Source of the DNA: Candidatus Nitrosotalea sinensis
GTDB taxonomy: Archaea > Thermoproteota > Nitrososphaeria > Nitrososphaerales > Nitrosopumilaceae
Direction of reading: 5' to 3'
NCBI RefSeq assembly: GCF_900143675.1
Contig: NZ_FRFC01000003.1
Span: 608,523-672,522 of the forward strand
DNA: 64,000 bases
Part shown: one piece after another, positions 33,319 to 41,587 of the stretch
Position numbering within the stretch: position 1 is the first letter of the stretch
Layout of the letters: each line of letters starts with the position of its first letter
The notes under the pieces: model-generated
Told to the model about the DNA's origin: nothing
What the model saw: the letters and a program-made list of their open reading frames with translations, nothing else
Databases searched by the model: none
Made by a program: the position numbers and the translations under genes

Positions 33319-33948
33319 CTAGTATGCCGAGTACTTTTTGAGATTTCCATACTTGTCAAACAAGTCCTGGACTGTCCCATCTGCCAAGTTGTACTTGACA
33401 TTTGTTTCCTTGTTTACGCTAACAAGGTCGGTCTTTTGAGTTGCAGCTCCGTTGTTAAATGCACTGAGTGCTTGGTCATGGGTGCCACCGTTCTGGATTA
33501 CTTGGTTCATTGCAAGTCGTCCCTGTGCCACTTTTTGTTGCATGTATGCAAACTCGTCCATGAATACTCCTTGTGCTGAGCCATTTACCTTGCTGACAAA
33601 ACCTGCATATGCGTTTGATACGCTTGCATCGTTTTGCTGGTTCACACTTGCGATATCTGCTTGGAGATATTGCTGTGCAAGTTTGCGCTGCTGCTCAACC
33701 AACTGGTTCTGTTGATCCTGTATGGTTTGTTTTTGTTGCTGTGCTGCATACTGCTGCTTGAAGAGCTCTATGGTCTGAAGTATGCTCATTGCTTTTGGAT
33801 CATTTTTGATTGCATTTGTTGCCTTTATCTGCACGTTTCCTGTTGGGTTTTGACCTGCATCAGCCCATGCAAATCCTAGGTAACTTGAACTTAGTATCAA
33901 TGATCCTGCAGCAAGTGCAAGCACTAGCTGAATTTTGCTTCCAATCAT
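33319..33948 (-). CDS. Secreted Gln-rich coiled-coil protein
   Basis: A 209-residue exported protein with a signal peptide at about 1-29 (ending LGFAWADA). About residues 50-110 are a Gln-rich coiled coil (QQQKQTIQDQQNQLVEQQRK). The remainder is helical with Ser/Asn-rich turns and ends YGNLKKYSAY. It has a strong GGAGGTG ribosome binding site, unusual here, so it is probably made in quantity. Periplasm-like space or surface location; function unknown. Confidence 0.7.
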   Translation of the reverse strand: MIGSKIQLVLALAAGSLILSSSYLGFAWADAGQNPTGNVQIKATNAIKNDPKAMSILQTIELFKQQYAAQQQKQTIQDQQNQLVEQQRKLAQQYLQADIASVNQQNDASVSNAYAGFVSKVNGSAQGVFMDEFAYMQQKVAQGRLAMNQVIQNGGTHDQALSAFNNGAATQKTDLVSVNKETNVKYNLADGTVQDLFDKYGNLKKYSAY

Positions 33949-33959
33949 TTACTGTCTTT

Positions 33960-33966
33960 CACCTCC
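33960..33966 (-). promoter_or_regulatory. Ribosome binding site GGAGGTG
   Basis: On the minus strand GGAGGTG lies eleven bases before the ATG at 33948, a leadered mRNA in contrast to the mostly leaderless neighbours. Confidence 0.6.
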
Positions 33967-34034
33967 TAGTTCTCTCCCGACAACTGTGTTGTTTCGTTCG
34001 AATCTCACGAACTCATCAGGGGATTTGCAGAAAT

Positions 34035-34262
34035 TCATATCGACTTTAACATTGCCTCCGCAACTTGTTTGATTATTTCCTTAAAGTCGTCCCGAAGTAG
34101 TGAGTGGACCAGTGCTTTGAATCCGCCACACTTTTCCAAGTGTCTTAGCATGTGCTTTTTGCAAAAGTTTCTTCCACACTGTGTGCACAACTGTACACAA
34201 TCGCGCTCACAGGTGTTGCACTTGGCTGTCTCTGTTTTTTCGACTGCTGGTACTGCTGTCAT
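34035..34262 (-). CDS. B-box/AN1-like zinc-finger protein
   Basis: A 75-residue protein with CNTCERDCVQLCTQCGRNFC and KKHMLRHLEKCGG, a Cys/His array resembling B-box or AN1-type zinc fingers that bind two zinc ions. The C-terminal helix (LVHSLLRDDFKEIIKQVAEA) may dimerise. A TATA-like ATTTATAATT at 34281-34290 (minus strand) is about 24 bases from the start, fitting leaderless transcription. It probably acts as an adaptor; function unknown. Confidence 0.7.
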   Translation of the reverse strand: MTAVPAVEKTETAKCNTCERDCVQLCTQCGRNFCKKHMLRHLEKCGGFKALVHSLLRDDFKEIIKQVAEAMLKSI

Positions 34263-34280
34263 GAAGTGACTTGTCAGAGA

Positions 34281-34290
34281 AATTATAAAT
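34281..34290 (-). promoter_or_regulatory. TATA box for zinc-finger gene
   Basis: ATTTATAATT on the minus strand, centred about 24 bases before the ATG at 34262. Confidence 0.5.
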
Positions 34291-34435
34291 CAATTAGAAC
34301 ACTTTTTGCAGCAAAAATGTTGACCATATCTAGGAACAAAAAATCGTCCTCCATGCCTGACATGGTATGGATCAGAACACTTGTGCGACAAAAATGTAGT
34401 AAATGTTTTTAATAATAGTATGAGAGGTTCTCATC

Positions 34436-35218
34436 ATGGTAGGCAGGGGAACTGATAGCGACGAAGGGGCAATACCGATGAAGAACCTTACAAAAAATGG
34501 TATCAGCCCACTGGATGTATTGATACTACAAGTACTACAAGAAGGCGCAACCCCTGACACTGCAAACAAGGAACTTGAAAGTCATGGATATGTGCTATCT
34601 CGTGACAATGTAAAAAGTAGAATTGAGGATCTTGTAAAAAAAGGCGTCATACTCGAGCACAACAATACTGCAGACAGCAAACGTGATGATAAAATAAAGT
34701 GGATACTTGTAGACCCCAGCAAGCTCTTTGATAATCAATGGTATACTTTTATCAAAACACAAAATCCACTCTTTGAGAGACGAGTCATTCCATACTCTGA
34801 GATGTATAACAATCTTGTAGAAATTAGCAGGGAATATGGAATTGTAACTACAATAGATGTGGTCCAGGGAGAGGGACAAAATTATGACTTTATCTTGAGA
34901 ATTGTCACAAATGATCTTGGCCACTTTGAAGAGATGATTGAAAAAATAAGGTCGCTTGGCTGGGTTCATTCAGTTGACAGTAAACCAATCCATGTGCTTG
35001 AGGGTGTTGGGATTTCAAAGAACAATCTCACCAAAGTTCACATGAACTATTACTATGAACCAATAAAGCTTCCAGACTTTGAATCCTATCTTAAAACAAT
35101 ACGACAAGTGTATCGCACTTATGATGGGTACATAAAAGAAGAAAGTGCATCAAAACAAAAGGTTGTAAAAAAGAAGAGCAGCGAGAACGCGTATGATGCC
35201 ACCTCTGAAGAAAAATAA
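34436..35218 (+). CDS. Winged-helix transcriptional regulator, Lrp-like C-terminus
   Basis: A 260-residue protein. Residues about 20-85 form a winged helix (SPLDVLILQVLQEGATPDTA, NVKSRIEDLVKKGVILEHNN). A central region is followed at about 140-185 by an alpha/beta segment like Lrp/AsnC ligand domains (GIVTTIDVVQGEGQNYDFIL, EEMIEKIRSLGWVHSVDSKP). The C-terminus is Lys-rich. A TATA-like TTTTTAATAAT lies about 28 bases before the ATG. It is followed by a methyltransferase gene only two bases away, so the regulator may control or serve that enzyme. Confidence 0.7.
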   Translation: MVGRGTDSDEGAIPMKNLTKNGISPLDVLILQVLQEGATPDTANKELESHGYVLSRDNVKSRIEDLVKKGVILEHNNTADSKRDDKIKWILVDPSKLFDNQWYTFIKTQNPLFERRVIPYSEMYNNLVEISREYGIVTTIDVVQGEGQNYDFILRIVTNDLGHFEEMIEKIRSLGWVHSVDSKPIHVLEGVGISKNNLTKVHMNYYYEPIKLPDFESYLKTIRQVYRTYDGYIKEESASKQKVVKKKSSENAYDATSEEK

Positions 35219-35220
35219 TC

Positions 35221-36363
35221 TTGTCTTTTTCAAATCATAGAATCATTGCAAACTGTTCTCTATGTGATGGCACACTACGATTTGACGAGTCCCACAAGAA
35301 TAAAGTGTATTGTAGTCGCTGCAAGACCGGCTATGATTTCAAAGGAGATTATCTTAACATGCTGTCTCCGCACATACGAAATGAAATATGCACAAAGGGA
35401 ATGCTTGCAAGAAAGATACAGCAGAGTCTACATCTTGGCAGGCTGTCAAAAAATGATCATGACCTAATCAAGGGAATTGTTGCAAGCAAGAACATGGCAC
35501 GGCAGTATTTCAAAAATGTTGTACATCCTACAGAGGCTGCCTGGTCTGCAAGGTCTTATGAAAGATTTGAAGAGATTTTCATCATAAATCACTTGGATTC
35601 TATTTTAAAAACAAAAAAAATCACGTTTGTAGATGTGGGCTCGGGCCCTGGAAGATACCTGATATTGCTTGGCTCAAAAATCAGCCAAAATTCTTGCAAG
35701 GATTTTAAAAAAAACCCAGAGACTGCCAAGCTGTATGGGTATGACAAAACCTATGAAAATAAACTCTCAAGTGTGATAGGAATAGATTATTCTGAAGAGA
35801 TGGTCTCATACTCTGCAAGGCTGCTCAAAAAATATGGCCTTGGGAAATTGCTTAACACTAGAATATTTCCTGTAAATGGAATTGCGCAAAACTTTCATCT
35901 AAATGACAAACTATTTTCAGGAACACACAAGGTCATAGTGTGCACGTTCCAGACTTTGGGGAATCAGGAAAATACTGAACTTCAAATCCAGATGTTAAAA
36001 TCCATGAAAAAACTTGCATCTCCAAGCGGTACAATTATTGTCTCTGTGTTTAACAAGAAACTGTTTCGAGACTTTGGACTCAAAAAATTCTATGGACGTG
36101 AGGTCAAAAGAACTGTAGGTGAGATTGTAACTTCAAAACAAGATGTGCAAAATGCCATACTTCGAACATCAAAAGGTGTCTATTCCAAGTGGTTCTCAAA
36201 AGAGGATCTTGAGGACTTGTTCTCTGGAGCAAAAATATCACGATATACAATAATGGACTCTAAATCATTGGAACCAATATCTGGGTATGAACAATATCTA
36301 AAATCTGAAGAACAGAGAAAAGATGTCTTTCCACGTGCAATTGTGGGAGTTGCCAAGATCTAG
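35221..36363 (+). CDS. Class I SAM-dependent methyltransferase with zinc ribbon
   Basis: A 380-residue enzyme. The N-terminal zinc ribbon has two CxxC pairs (NCSLCDGTL and YCSRCKTGYDF). The Rossmann SAM-binding motif is FVDVGSGPGRYLILLG near 135-150, followed by VIGIDYSEEMVSYSARLLKK (motif II) and VIVCTFQTLGNQENTELQIQ (motif IV/V region). It starts at TTG two bases after the upstream regulator stop, a likely operon. The substrate is unknown; fused zinc ribbons often contact RNA or protein. Confidence 0.78.
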   Translation: MSFSNHRIIANCSLCDGTLRFDESHKNKVYCSRCKTGYDFKGDYLNMLSPHIRNEICTKGMLARKIQQSLHLGRLSKNDHDLIKGIVASKNMARQYFKNVVHPTEAAWSARSYERFEEIFIINHLDSILKTKKITFVDVGSGPGRYLILLGSKISQNSCKDFKKNPETAKLYGYDKTYENKLSSVIGIDYSEEMVSYSARLLKKYGLGKLLNTRIFPVNGIAQNFHLNDKLFSGTHKVIVCTFQTLGNQENTELQIQMLKSMKKLASPSGTIIVSVFNKKLFRDFGLKKFYGREVKRTVGEIVTSKQDVQNAILRTSKGVYSKWFSKEDLEDLFSGAKISRYTIMDSKSLEPISGYEQYLKSEEQRKDVFPRAIVGVAKI

Positions 36364-36528
36364 CAAATTAAAATAATTCCCAGATGAGAGTTTGCAGTTT
36401 TTCAAAATCAATAAAGATGGTATAATTTTTGAAATTTGTATCTGGTTGTACGCTGACAATCTTTTGAGTTGATTGTGGGTTTTTTAATCACTTGATCACT
36501 TTTATCTGGGACAAATTTAACAAATTCA

Positions 36529-37053
36529 TTGTCTGAAGATCTAATCGGAGCAATACAGCAACTCTTGATTCTTGGAAAAGGAGACCAGGGAAGACTAGAG
36601 TATCTGCTTGAATCTCTACAAAAGGGCAGACCGCTTCCAGATTCTGATCAAAATTATCTAAAAATGATGATTCCAATTTATCTTGGTTCCCAAGAGCCTG
36701 ACCTATACAAGAAAAATGTTGAAGCTGCACTTGAAAAGATGCACGATCAAATAAAGCAACTTGATGAAAAGATTGGCTCCAAAAAAGGATTTGAAAAATA
36801 TGTAGGACGAAAAGCAGTCTTGTTCTTTGTTACAGTATTTGTGGGATGGAATGCATTCCAGTCGTATATCCAACATGTGATATCCTATTACGTAAAACCT
36901 GATCTTCTCCAGTATGTGTTTCCACTAAATCTTGCAGCAGGGTATCTAAATTATGGCCAGATAGTATGGTTTGGATTTCTTGTACTTGCCATATCATGGC
37001 CATTTATTGGCGCAATTCACCTTGCCAAATTCATAGCCTCTCGCAAGAGATAG
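36529..37053 (+). CDS. Membrane protein with helical cytoplasmic N-terminus
   Basis: A 174-residue protein starting at a leaderless TTG (TATA-like CTTTTATCTGG about 26 bases upstream). The first 105 residues are helical and soluble (GAIQQLLILGKGDQGRLEYL, coiled coil MHDQIKQLDEKIGSKKG). Two membrane segments at about 108-128 and 145-165 follow, and a short basic tail ends it. The design resembles a membrane-tethered scaffold. Not recognised. It converges with the HD gene, with a gap of three bases. Confidence 0.6.
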   Translation: MSEDLIGAIQQLLILGKGDQGRLEYLLESLQKGRPLPDSDQNYLKMMIPIYLGSQEPDLYKKNVEAALEKMHDQIKQLDEKIGSKKGFEKYVGRKAVLFFVTVFVGWNAFQSYIQHVISYYVKPDLLQYVFPLNLAAGYLNYGQIVWFGFLVLAISWPFIGAIHLAKFIASRKR

Positions 37054-37056
37054 AAT

Positions 37057-38388
37057 CTATTGTAGTGCTATTCTGTAATAGTCCCAACGCTCTGGGTCAA
37101 ACTGCCTGACAAACTCGATTGGCTCTTTTCTCTCAATCCTGCTTGCTATGACATCTCTTAATGCAAAGCTTGTCAGATACTTGTATCCCTTTGACTGGGC
37201 TTGCATGTTGAATAGCAGCCTCATCTCTCTGCCTCCCCTCTGACCCCAGTACCCCATTCTGATTGCAAGTGGTTCCATAAATGCAGTATTATTTTTTCCA
37301 AGGTTGACATCATTTATCTCCGGTCGCAGCCTGTATGTTTCAAGCGGACCACCCTTTGTAAAACCGATTACCGGACCATTGTCGCTTCCAAGCCTTAGTG
37401 TGTTTAGTATGGTATCTTTTGACATGACAGACTCGACAAAATCATCTTTTTTGAACTGGAGTGGCTGTGGAAGCTGTTTGTGAATTTCAGCAAGGGTGTG
37501 GATAAATTCCGGTTCCTGTCTTGTAGAGGCTGGCTCTATCACTGCAAAAAATTTAGTATTATCATATACTAGTGACCCTTCTATCTGGATTTCCTGTTCA
37601 CGCAATTTCATAAATGACAACACATTGTCCGTGAAATGCTTTCTCATCTCTCTTGGCAATGCGCGCAAAACACTCTGACACATCTCTGCATCGTTGTTCA
37701 AAAGATCCTCAAAGTACGCAACAGACCTTCTTACGATATAATATGGGTGCCAAGCAAGTGCATGTGCATTTTTTTGTGCCATCTCAAGTGCTTTAGCAAA
37801 ATCACCAAGCGTATATCCTGCAATCCTGTCCGTTACAGACAAGAACCATCCCATCTTTCTAAAGTGCTCTTGCTTGGCAATGTCTTGCTGAACCAAATCT
37901 GACATTGAAAGGCATTCTTCAATTTTCTTTTCTGTTTTTTCTTTTATCTCTCCGCTCCAAGGATATGTAGTTCTATGAATTAATGCTGCAATAAGGTTCT
38001 TGTCAATGTTTGCGTCTTTTAGTAAAGTGTCAAGCTTGTCATCTGTCATGACAAATTTTATGGCGTCTTCCTCGTGAGGCTTGTCTACTTTTTTCTGCGG
38101 ATCGTAATCATGGAATAAAGCTGCAGCAAACAGATATGGCAAGTCCTCTTGTTTTATTATGGTGTGCGAGCTCTCCCCTTGAGCTGCCAAGAGAGTAATG
38201 TATGTCACCTCAAGCTCGTGAATAATATTGTGATATCCGTAATAATCAATTCCAAGTCCCTTTGACTCGAACAGGTTTATTGTATAATCTAGTATCTTTC
38301 CGTAACATTCTCGTTTAAAACCATTGGCTACCATTATGCTTTGAATTTTTTCCCTCAAGGATACTGGATCCTGATTTTGCAGCAACAC
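37057..38388 (-). CDS. HD-domain phosphohydrolase fused to a GNAT-like domain
   Basis: A 443-residue cytoplasmic protein starting at GTG with a TATA-like CTTAAAACC before it. The HD domain at about 40-235 shows YYGYHNIIHELEVTYITLLA, AAALFHDYDP (the HD pair), IHRTTYPWSGE and SVTDRIAGYTLGDFAKALE. The C-terminal half (about 260-443) is separate; IRMGYWGQRGGREMRLLFNM with AQSKGYKYLTSFALRDVI resembles the acyl-CoA loop of GNAT acetyltransferases, but this is only a visual impression. The substrate could be a cyclic nucleotide or nucleotide; no partner is adjacent. Confidence 0.7.
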   Translation of the reverse strand: MLLQNQDPVSLREKIQSIMVANGFKRECYGKILDYTINLFESKGLGIDYYGYHNIIHELEVTYITLLAAQGESSHTIIKQEDLPYLFAAALFHDYDPQKKVDKPHEEDAIKFVMTDDKLDTLLKDANIDKNLIAALIHRTTYPWSGEIKEKTEKKIEECLSMSDLVQQDIAKQEHFRKMGWFLSVTDRIAGYTLGDFAKALEMAQKNAHALAWHPYYIVRRSVAYFEDLLNNDAEMCQSVLRALPREMRKHFTDNVLSFMKLREQEIQIEGSLVYDNTKFFAVIEPASTRQEPEFIHTLAEIHKQLPQPLQFKKDDFVESVMSKDTILNTLRLGSDNGPVIGFTKGGPLETYRLRPEINDVNLGKNNTAFMEPLAIRMGYWGQRGGREMRLLFNMQAQSKGYKYLTSFALRDVIASRIERKEPIEFVRQFDPERWDYYRIALQ

Positions 38389-38433
38389 CTTTGGTAATTG
38401 ATGCTGGTGGTTTTAAGTTCTCCCTATTCTTGA

Positions 38434-39336
38434 TTATATTTTTGCAGGATTTCTTCTTTTTTTGTAAATTGTAATTATGACCAAAACTGCAATTGCGATT
38501 ATTGCAATTATGGATATATCAGTATAGTCTACAGACCAGTTTGCAACCATCACCTTTGGCGAGTCCACCAGAATTTCAGCAGAATATTGTGACGCATCGC
38601 CAATTACTTGACCCTGCCACCCGAGAAACACATGATGTAAAATGCTGTCGTCTCCTGGAATTACAGATATGTTTGCAATGGTCCCAGAATCATACCAGCC
38701 TGTTCCAAGTGGCTTGCCAAAATTTGAGATAACGTTGACATAGTATTGGTTCTTGTATTGCGGAGACAGATCGTGTTTTTCTGTCACTTGAATGACATGA
38801 GATCTAAACAAACCTGCATCTTGCCTTGGGATTATAGTGACATCTGAATTACCTTCTGACCATCCTGCAAGCTGCTGTCTTGACTGATTGTCTGATTGTA
38901 TCACATATGGTACAACAAACTGGACGCCAGAGCCGTCATCAAACCAATTGTCGCCTGTCGGAGATGGTGGAGAAAATGTAATGCCATCATATGTTGATGT
39001 TATCTCAAACTGTTGTATGGTGCGAAATGTCACAGTATGGTCCTTGTCAGTTGGAATGTTTATTGTAAAGTTACCATCAGAATGTCGCGGTATGGTAACA
39101 TCAGGTCCCTCATCTATTGTATATGATGTTACATCCAGTCTTCCTAGAGTATTTTGCCATGTGTATTTTTGAGATATGGTATACTCTTGTCCTAACTCTA
39201 AAGATACCGAATAGTTCCTTGACGGGTCTTTCTCGTAATTGACTAGTATGTTGACATGTTGCATTTGTGCTGACGCTACTGGGGTTATTGCAACCATCAA
39301 TGATATCACACAAAGACCAAGCCCTGTTGTAAACAA
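38434..39336 (-). CDS. Membrane-anchored exterior beta protein
   Basis: A 300-residue protein starting at TTG, with a signal peptide at about 1-24 (VISLMVAITPVASAQ), beta-rich modules (VNILVNYEKDPSRNYSVSLE, TFRTIQQFEITSTYDGITFS, VNVISNFGKPLGTGWYDSG, VFLGWQGQVIGDASQYSAEI) and a C-terminal membrane segment (ISIIAIIAIAVLVIITIY) with basic tail KKRRNPAKI. The repeated G-W-x-x-G patterns resemble bacterial repeat (Listeria-like) InlB-type beta units (about 90 residues each). The N-terminal start is limited by an adjacent stop codon. Confidence 0.65.
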   Translation of the reverse strand: MFTTGLGLCVISLMVAITPVASAQMQHVNILVNYEKDPSRNYSVSLELGQEYTISQKYTWQNTLGRLDVTSYTIDEGPDVTIPRHSDGNFTINIPTDKDHTVTFRTIQQFEITSTYDGITFSPPSPTGDNWFDDGSGVQFVVPYVIQSDNQSRQQLAGWSEGNSDVTIIPRQDAGLFRSHVIQVTEKHDLSPQYKNQYYVNVISNFGKPLGTGWYDSGTIANISVIPGDDSILHHVFLGWQGQVIGDASQYSAEILVDSPKVMVANWSVDYTDISIIAIIAIAVLVIITIYKKRRNPAKI

Positions 39337-39422
39337 TTACTCTATGGGTTTGATACCAGACTAAATTTGTTCTGGTATTTTTTGCTAGCAAAAGTCAAAT
39401 AATACTTTGTAAATCAAGATGC

Positions 39423-39929
39423 ATGAACCGCTCATCGTATGCAATTATGGCGGCACTAGTGTTTTCACTTGGAGCCGCACCGGTATTTGCACAGACTGCA
39501 CAACAGTACACTGTACAAGATGCCACAAGCGGACAGTCTTTTCAGGTGCCTTATACCATGGACGCAGGAACAATAAGTGACATGTCACTTAGTCACCAAG
39601 ATACTTCACTCATAGTGTCTGTCACTGCAACCTCTGATGGTAACCTCACATTGACTATGCCGCGTGCATTAATTGATGCAAAAGATGGTGCAAATGACGA
39701 CCAGTTCTTTGTTCTAGTTGATGGCGCAGACACTGACTTTACAGAAACAAAAACCAACACTGACAGAACTGTAACTGTAACAGTTCCACAAGATACAAGC
39801 CAGGTAGAAGTCATTGGAACCCAAGTAGTTCCAGAATTTGGAGCCTTGTCTGCTCTAGTACTAGTGATTGCAATATTGAGCATTGTCCTAGTCTCGGCAA
39901 AAACCAGACTTAGATTTGCACAAGTGTAA
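39423..39929 (+). CDS. Small surface protein with VPEFG tail
   Basis: A 168-residue exported protein with a signal peptide ending APVFAQ. The body is a single beta module (FQVPYTMDAGTISDMSLSHQ, LTLTMPRALIDAKDGANDDQ, FTETKTNTDRTVTVTVPQDT) homologous to the domain preceding the anchor in the FN3 protein at 16069. It ends VVPEFGALSALVLVIAILSI plus KTRLRFAQV, a PEFG-type sorting and anchor segment like that described for Nitrosopumilus. A TATA-like CAAATAATAC precedes it by about 26 bases. Confidence 0.78.
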   Translation: MNRSSYAIMAALVFSLGAAPVFAQTAQQYTVQDATSGQSFQVPYTMDAGTISDMSLSHQDTSLIVSVTATSDGNLTLTMPRALIDAKDGANDDQFFVLVDGADTDFTETKTNTDRTVTVTVPQDTSQVEVIGTQVVPEFGALSALVLVIAILSIVLVSAKTRLRFAQV

Positions 39930-39949
39930 TTTTTTTATTTTTTATTTTA
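39930..39949 (+). terminator. T-rich terminator after VPEFG surface protein
   Basis: A run reading TTTTTTTATTTTTTATTTT directly follows the stop codon, without a hairpin, as in archaeal intrinsic termination. It reaches into the end of the convergent small gene at 39947. Confidence 0.6.
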
Positions 39950-40192
39950 ACTAAATCCGGCCCCAAACTGGTCGCCATGCTGCAAGGGGTCTATAGAATC
40001 AGATCCTTTTAGCTTGAGATACAAAAATGCCTCGTTGACAAGTTGCATGGCCGATTCATCTTTTAGGCTAAACTGGTTTTTTGCCATGTCATAGTATTTT
40101 TTGAGTTTTGATTGATCTTGCTCATCAAGGGATATCTTATCATGTGATATTGCATCTGCAATTTTTTCAATTTGGTTGTTGTAATTGTTCAC
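39947..40192 (-). CDS. Small hypothetical helical protein
   Basis: An 81-residue soluble, helical, acidic protein starting at GTG (MNNYNNQIEKIADAISHDKI). Landmarks are DQSKLKKYYDMAKNQFSL and AMQLVNEAFLYLKLKG. No Cys or known motif. It converges with the VPEFG gene. Function unknown. Confidence 0.5.
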   Translation of the reverse strand: MNNYNNQIEKIADAISHDKISLDEQDQSKLKKYYDMAKNQFSLKDESAMQLVNEAFLYLKLKGSDSIDPLQHGDQFGAGFS

Positions 40193-40234
40193 TTGAGTAA
40201 AGATGAGAATATCTTGCTTTTAAGTAGTTGGCAT

Positions 40235-40372
40235 TATTTGTATGAATTAGGATTTTTCTTCGTCAATGTCTTCCTCAAACTCGTCATCTAAAAACTCGAC
40301 AGATTCGTCATTGTTTTCAGTGGTGGGCTCATCTAAGAAATCTTCCTTTTCTTTGGCCTTTTTTGGTTTCAT
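40235..40372 (-). CDS. Small acidic protein, 45 residues
   Basis: Starts MKPKKAKEKEDFLDEPTTEN and continues with a strongly acidic run (FLDDEFEEDIDE). A basic N-terminus with an acidic C-terminus suggests a disordered, charged peptide. It was read directly from the gap between two genes; nothing else is seen there. Could be a real small protein or a chance ORF. Confidence 0.4.
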
Positions 40373-40404
40373 GGTATGTTTGCTATAGTTTATCTTTATA
40401 ACTT

Positions 40405-41484
40405 CTATTTTTTTCCAAAGTTTTCAAGCGCACTTTTTGCATCCTGGTGGCCGTTTCGAATCAATTTCTTTATGGTACCAAGTGAAAAGTCTGCATCTTC
40501 AAACAAATAATGAGATTCCTCCTTTCTCTCAATTCTTATGATTTCCTTGATTATTGTTCCTCGCTGGCATGCAAGCTTGTGATACTCTGATTCTAATTCC
40601 TCTAGTTTTTTCTTGTTGGTCTCATCAAGAGATACATTCTCTAAAATGTCATGCATCTTTTTTATCACAAGAAGATATCTTGAGATTATCTTTGACATGC
40701 GAATTGCCTGGTCTGTCTTGTCTGTATGCATGATGTCTCTTGCACGATGCCATGCCTCTGACATGGTCCTTGGCAGATCCTCCTGCTGTCTTGGGAATAG
40801 ATTTGCAATTATTACTCGCTTGTCGCATACCGGTGATGCATCAATTACCTCCCTGAGCGGAGTGTTGTTGAGAAGTGTGCCATCCCACAAGTATCTAGAG
40901 CCAACCTTTGTCCAAGATATTCCATAAAATGGATATCCTGCGCTTGCAAGCACGTGGTCTGATGTAAATGTGTCATACTTGCTATCAAATATGGACGACT
41001 TGCCATTTTGCACATCTGTTGATGTTATCACAAGTCTTGGCCTTGATGCATCCTTTATTTTTGCATAATCTACATATTTTTCTAGTGTCTTTTTCAGGGG
41101 AGATATGTCATACAAATATGGTGAGCTTGAAAAATTAAATGATGGTTTGAGCCAGAGTGGAAGAAATGCATTTGGGTTTCCCCACATTGCAGCATACATT
41201 GATGATGATAATTCACGCATCTTTTCTGGAAGATAAGATGGCGTGACGCCTTCTGCCATGTTGAGCCAAAACTCTTCCAAGTCCTTTGCAGGGTTGCCGC
41301 TCTTGTTTGCAGCAATGATTGTTGCATTGATTGCCCCAATTGACGTGCCTGCAACGACATCAAGTTTTATGCCACATTCCTGTATTGCCTTGTATACTCC
41401 GCACTCGTAGGCCCCAAGTGAGCCTCCGCCCTGGAGCACAAGCACATTTTCCTCACAACTTTTCTCTTTTTTTATTTCAGGCAA
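40405..41484 (-). CDS. Patatin-like phospholipase, candidate PHA depolymerase
   Basis: A 359-residue patatin-fold hydrolase. The oxyanion loop is LQGGGSLGAYECGVYKAI near 17-34, the nucleophile motif GTSIGAINA near 44, and the Asp of the Ser-Asp dyad sits in YLWDGTLLNNTPL near 200. The C-terminal region (about 230-359) is helical (DUF3734-like in layout). In Haloferax mediterranei a patatin-like protein on PHA granules is the depolymerase, and this gene is 4-6 kb from phaEC, so it is a good candidate here. It starts at TTG. A phospholipase role cannot be excluded. Confidence 0.8.
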   Translation of the reverse strand: MPEIKKEKSCEENVLVLQGGGSLGAYECGVYKAIQECGIKLDVVAGTSIGAINATIIAANKSGNPAKDLEEFWLNMAEGVTPSYLPEKMRELSSSMYAAMWGNPNAFLPLWLKPSFNFSSSPYLYDISPLKKTLEKYVDYAKIKDASRPRLVITSTDVQNGKSSIFDSKYDTFTSDHVLASAGYPFYGISWTKVGSRYLWDGTLLNNTPLREVIDASPVCDKRVIIANLFPRQQEDLPRTMSEAWHRARDIMHTDKTDQAIRMSKIISRYLLVIKKMHDILENVSLDETNKKKLEELESEYHKLACQRGTIIKEIIRIERKEESHYLFEDADFSLGTIKKLIRNGHQDAKSALENFGKK

Positions 41485-41587
41485 TTTGGGTACACTTGGT
41501 ATGACATTCTTGGGTTATGATGTTTTCTGCGATTCTCATCTTGCTGTCAAGAGATTGCCTGTACCATGCGTATCCTGTATGGTTTCA

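Noticed and set aside
33990-34015. TTCGAAT and GTTCG/CGAAC resembling a tRNA T arm
   Set aside because: Flanking bases do not extend the stem and no other tRNA arm is present.
34319-34411. 31-residue ORF ending CSKCF before the winged-helix gene
   Set aside because: Too short, one Cys pair only, and the nearby TATA fits the opposite-strand zinc-finger gene better.
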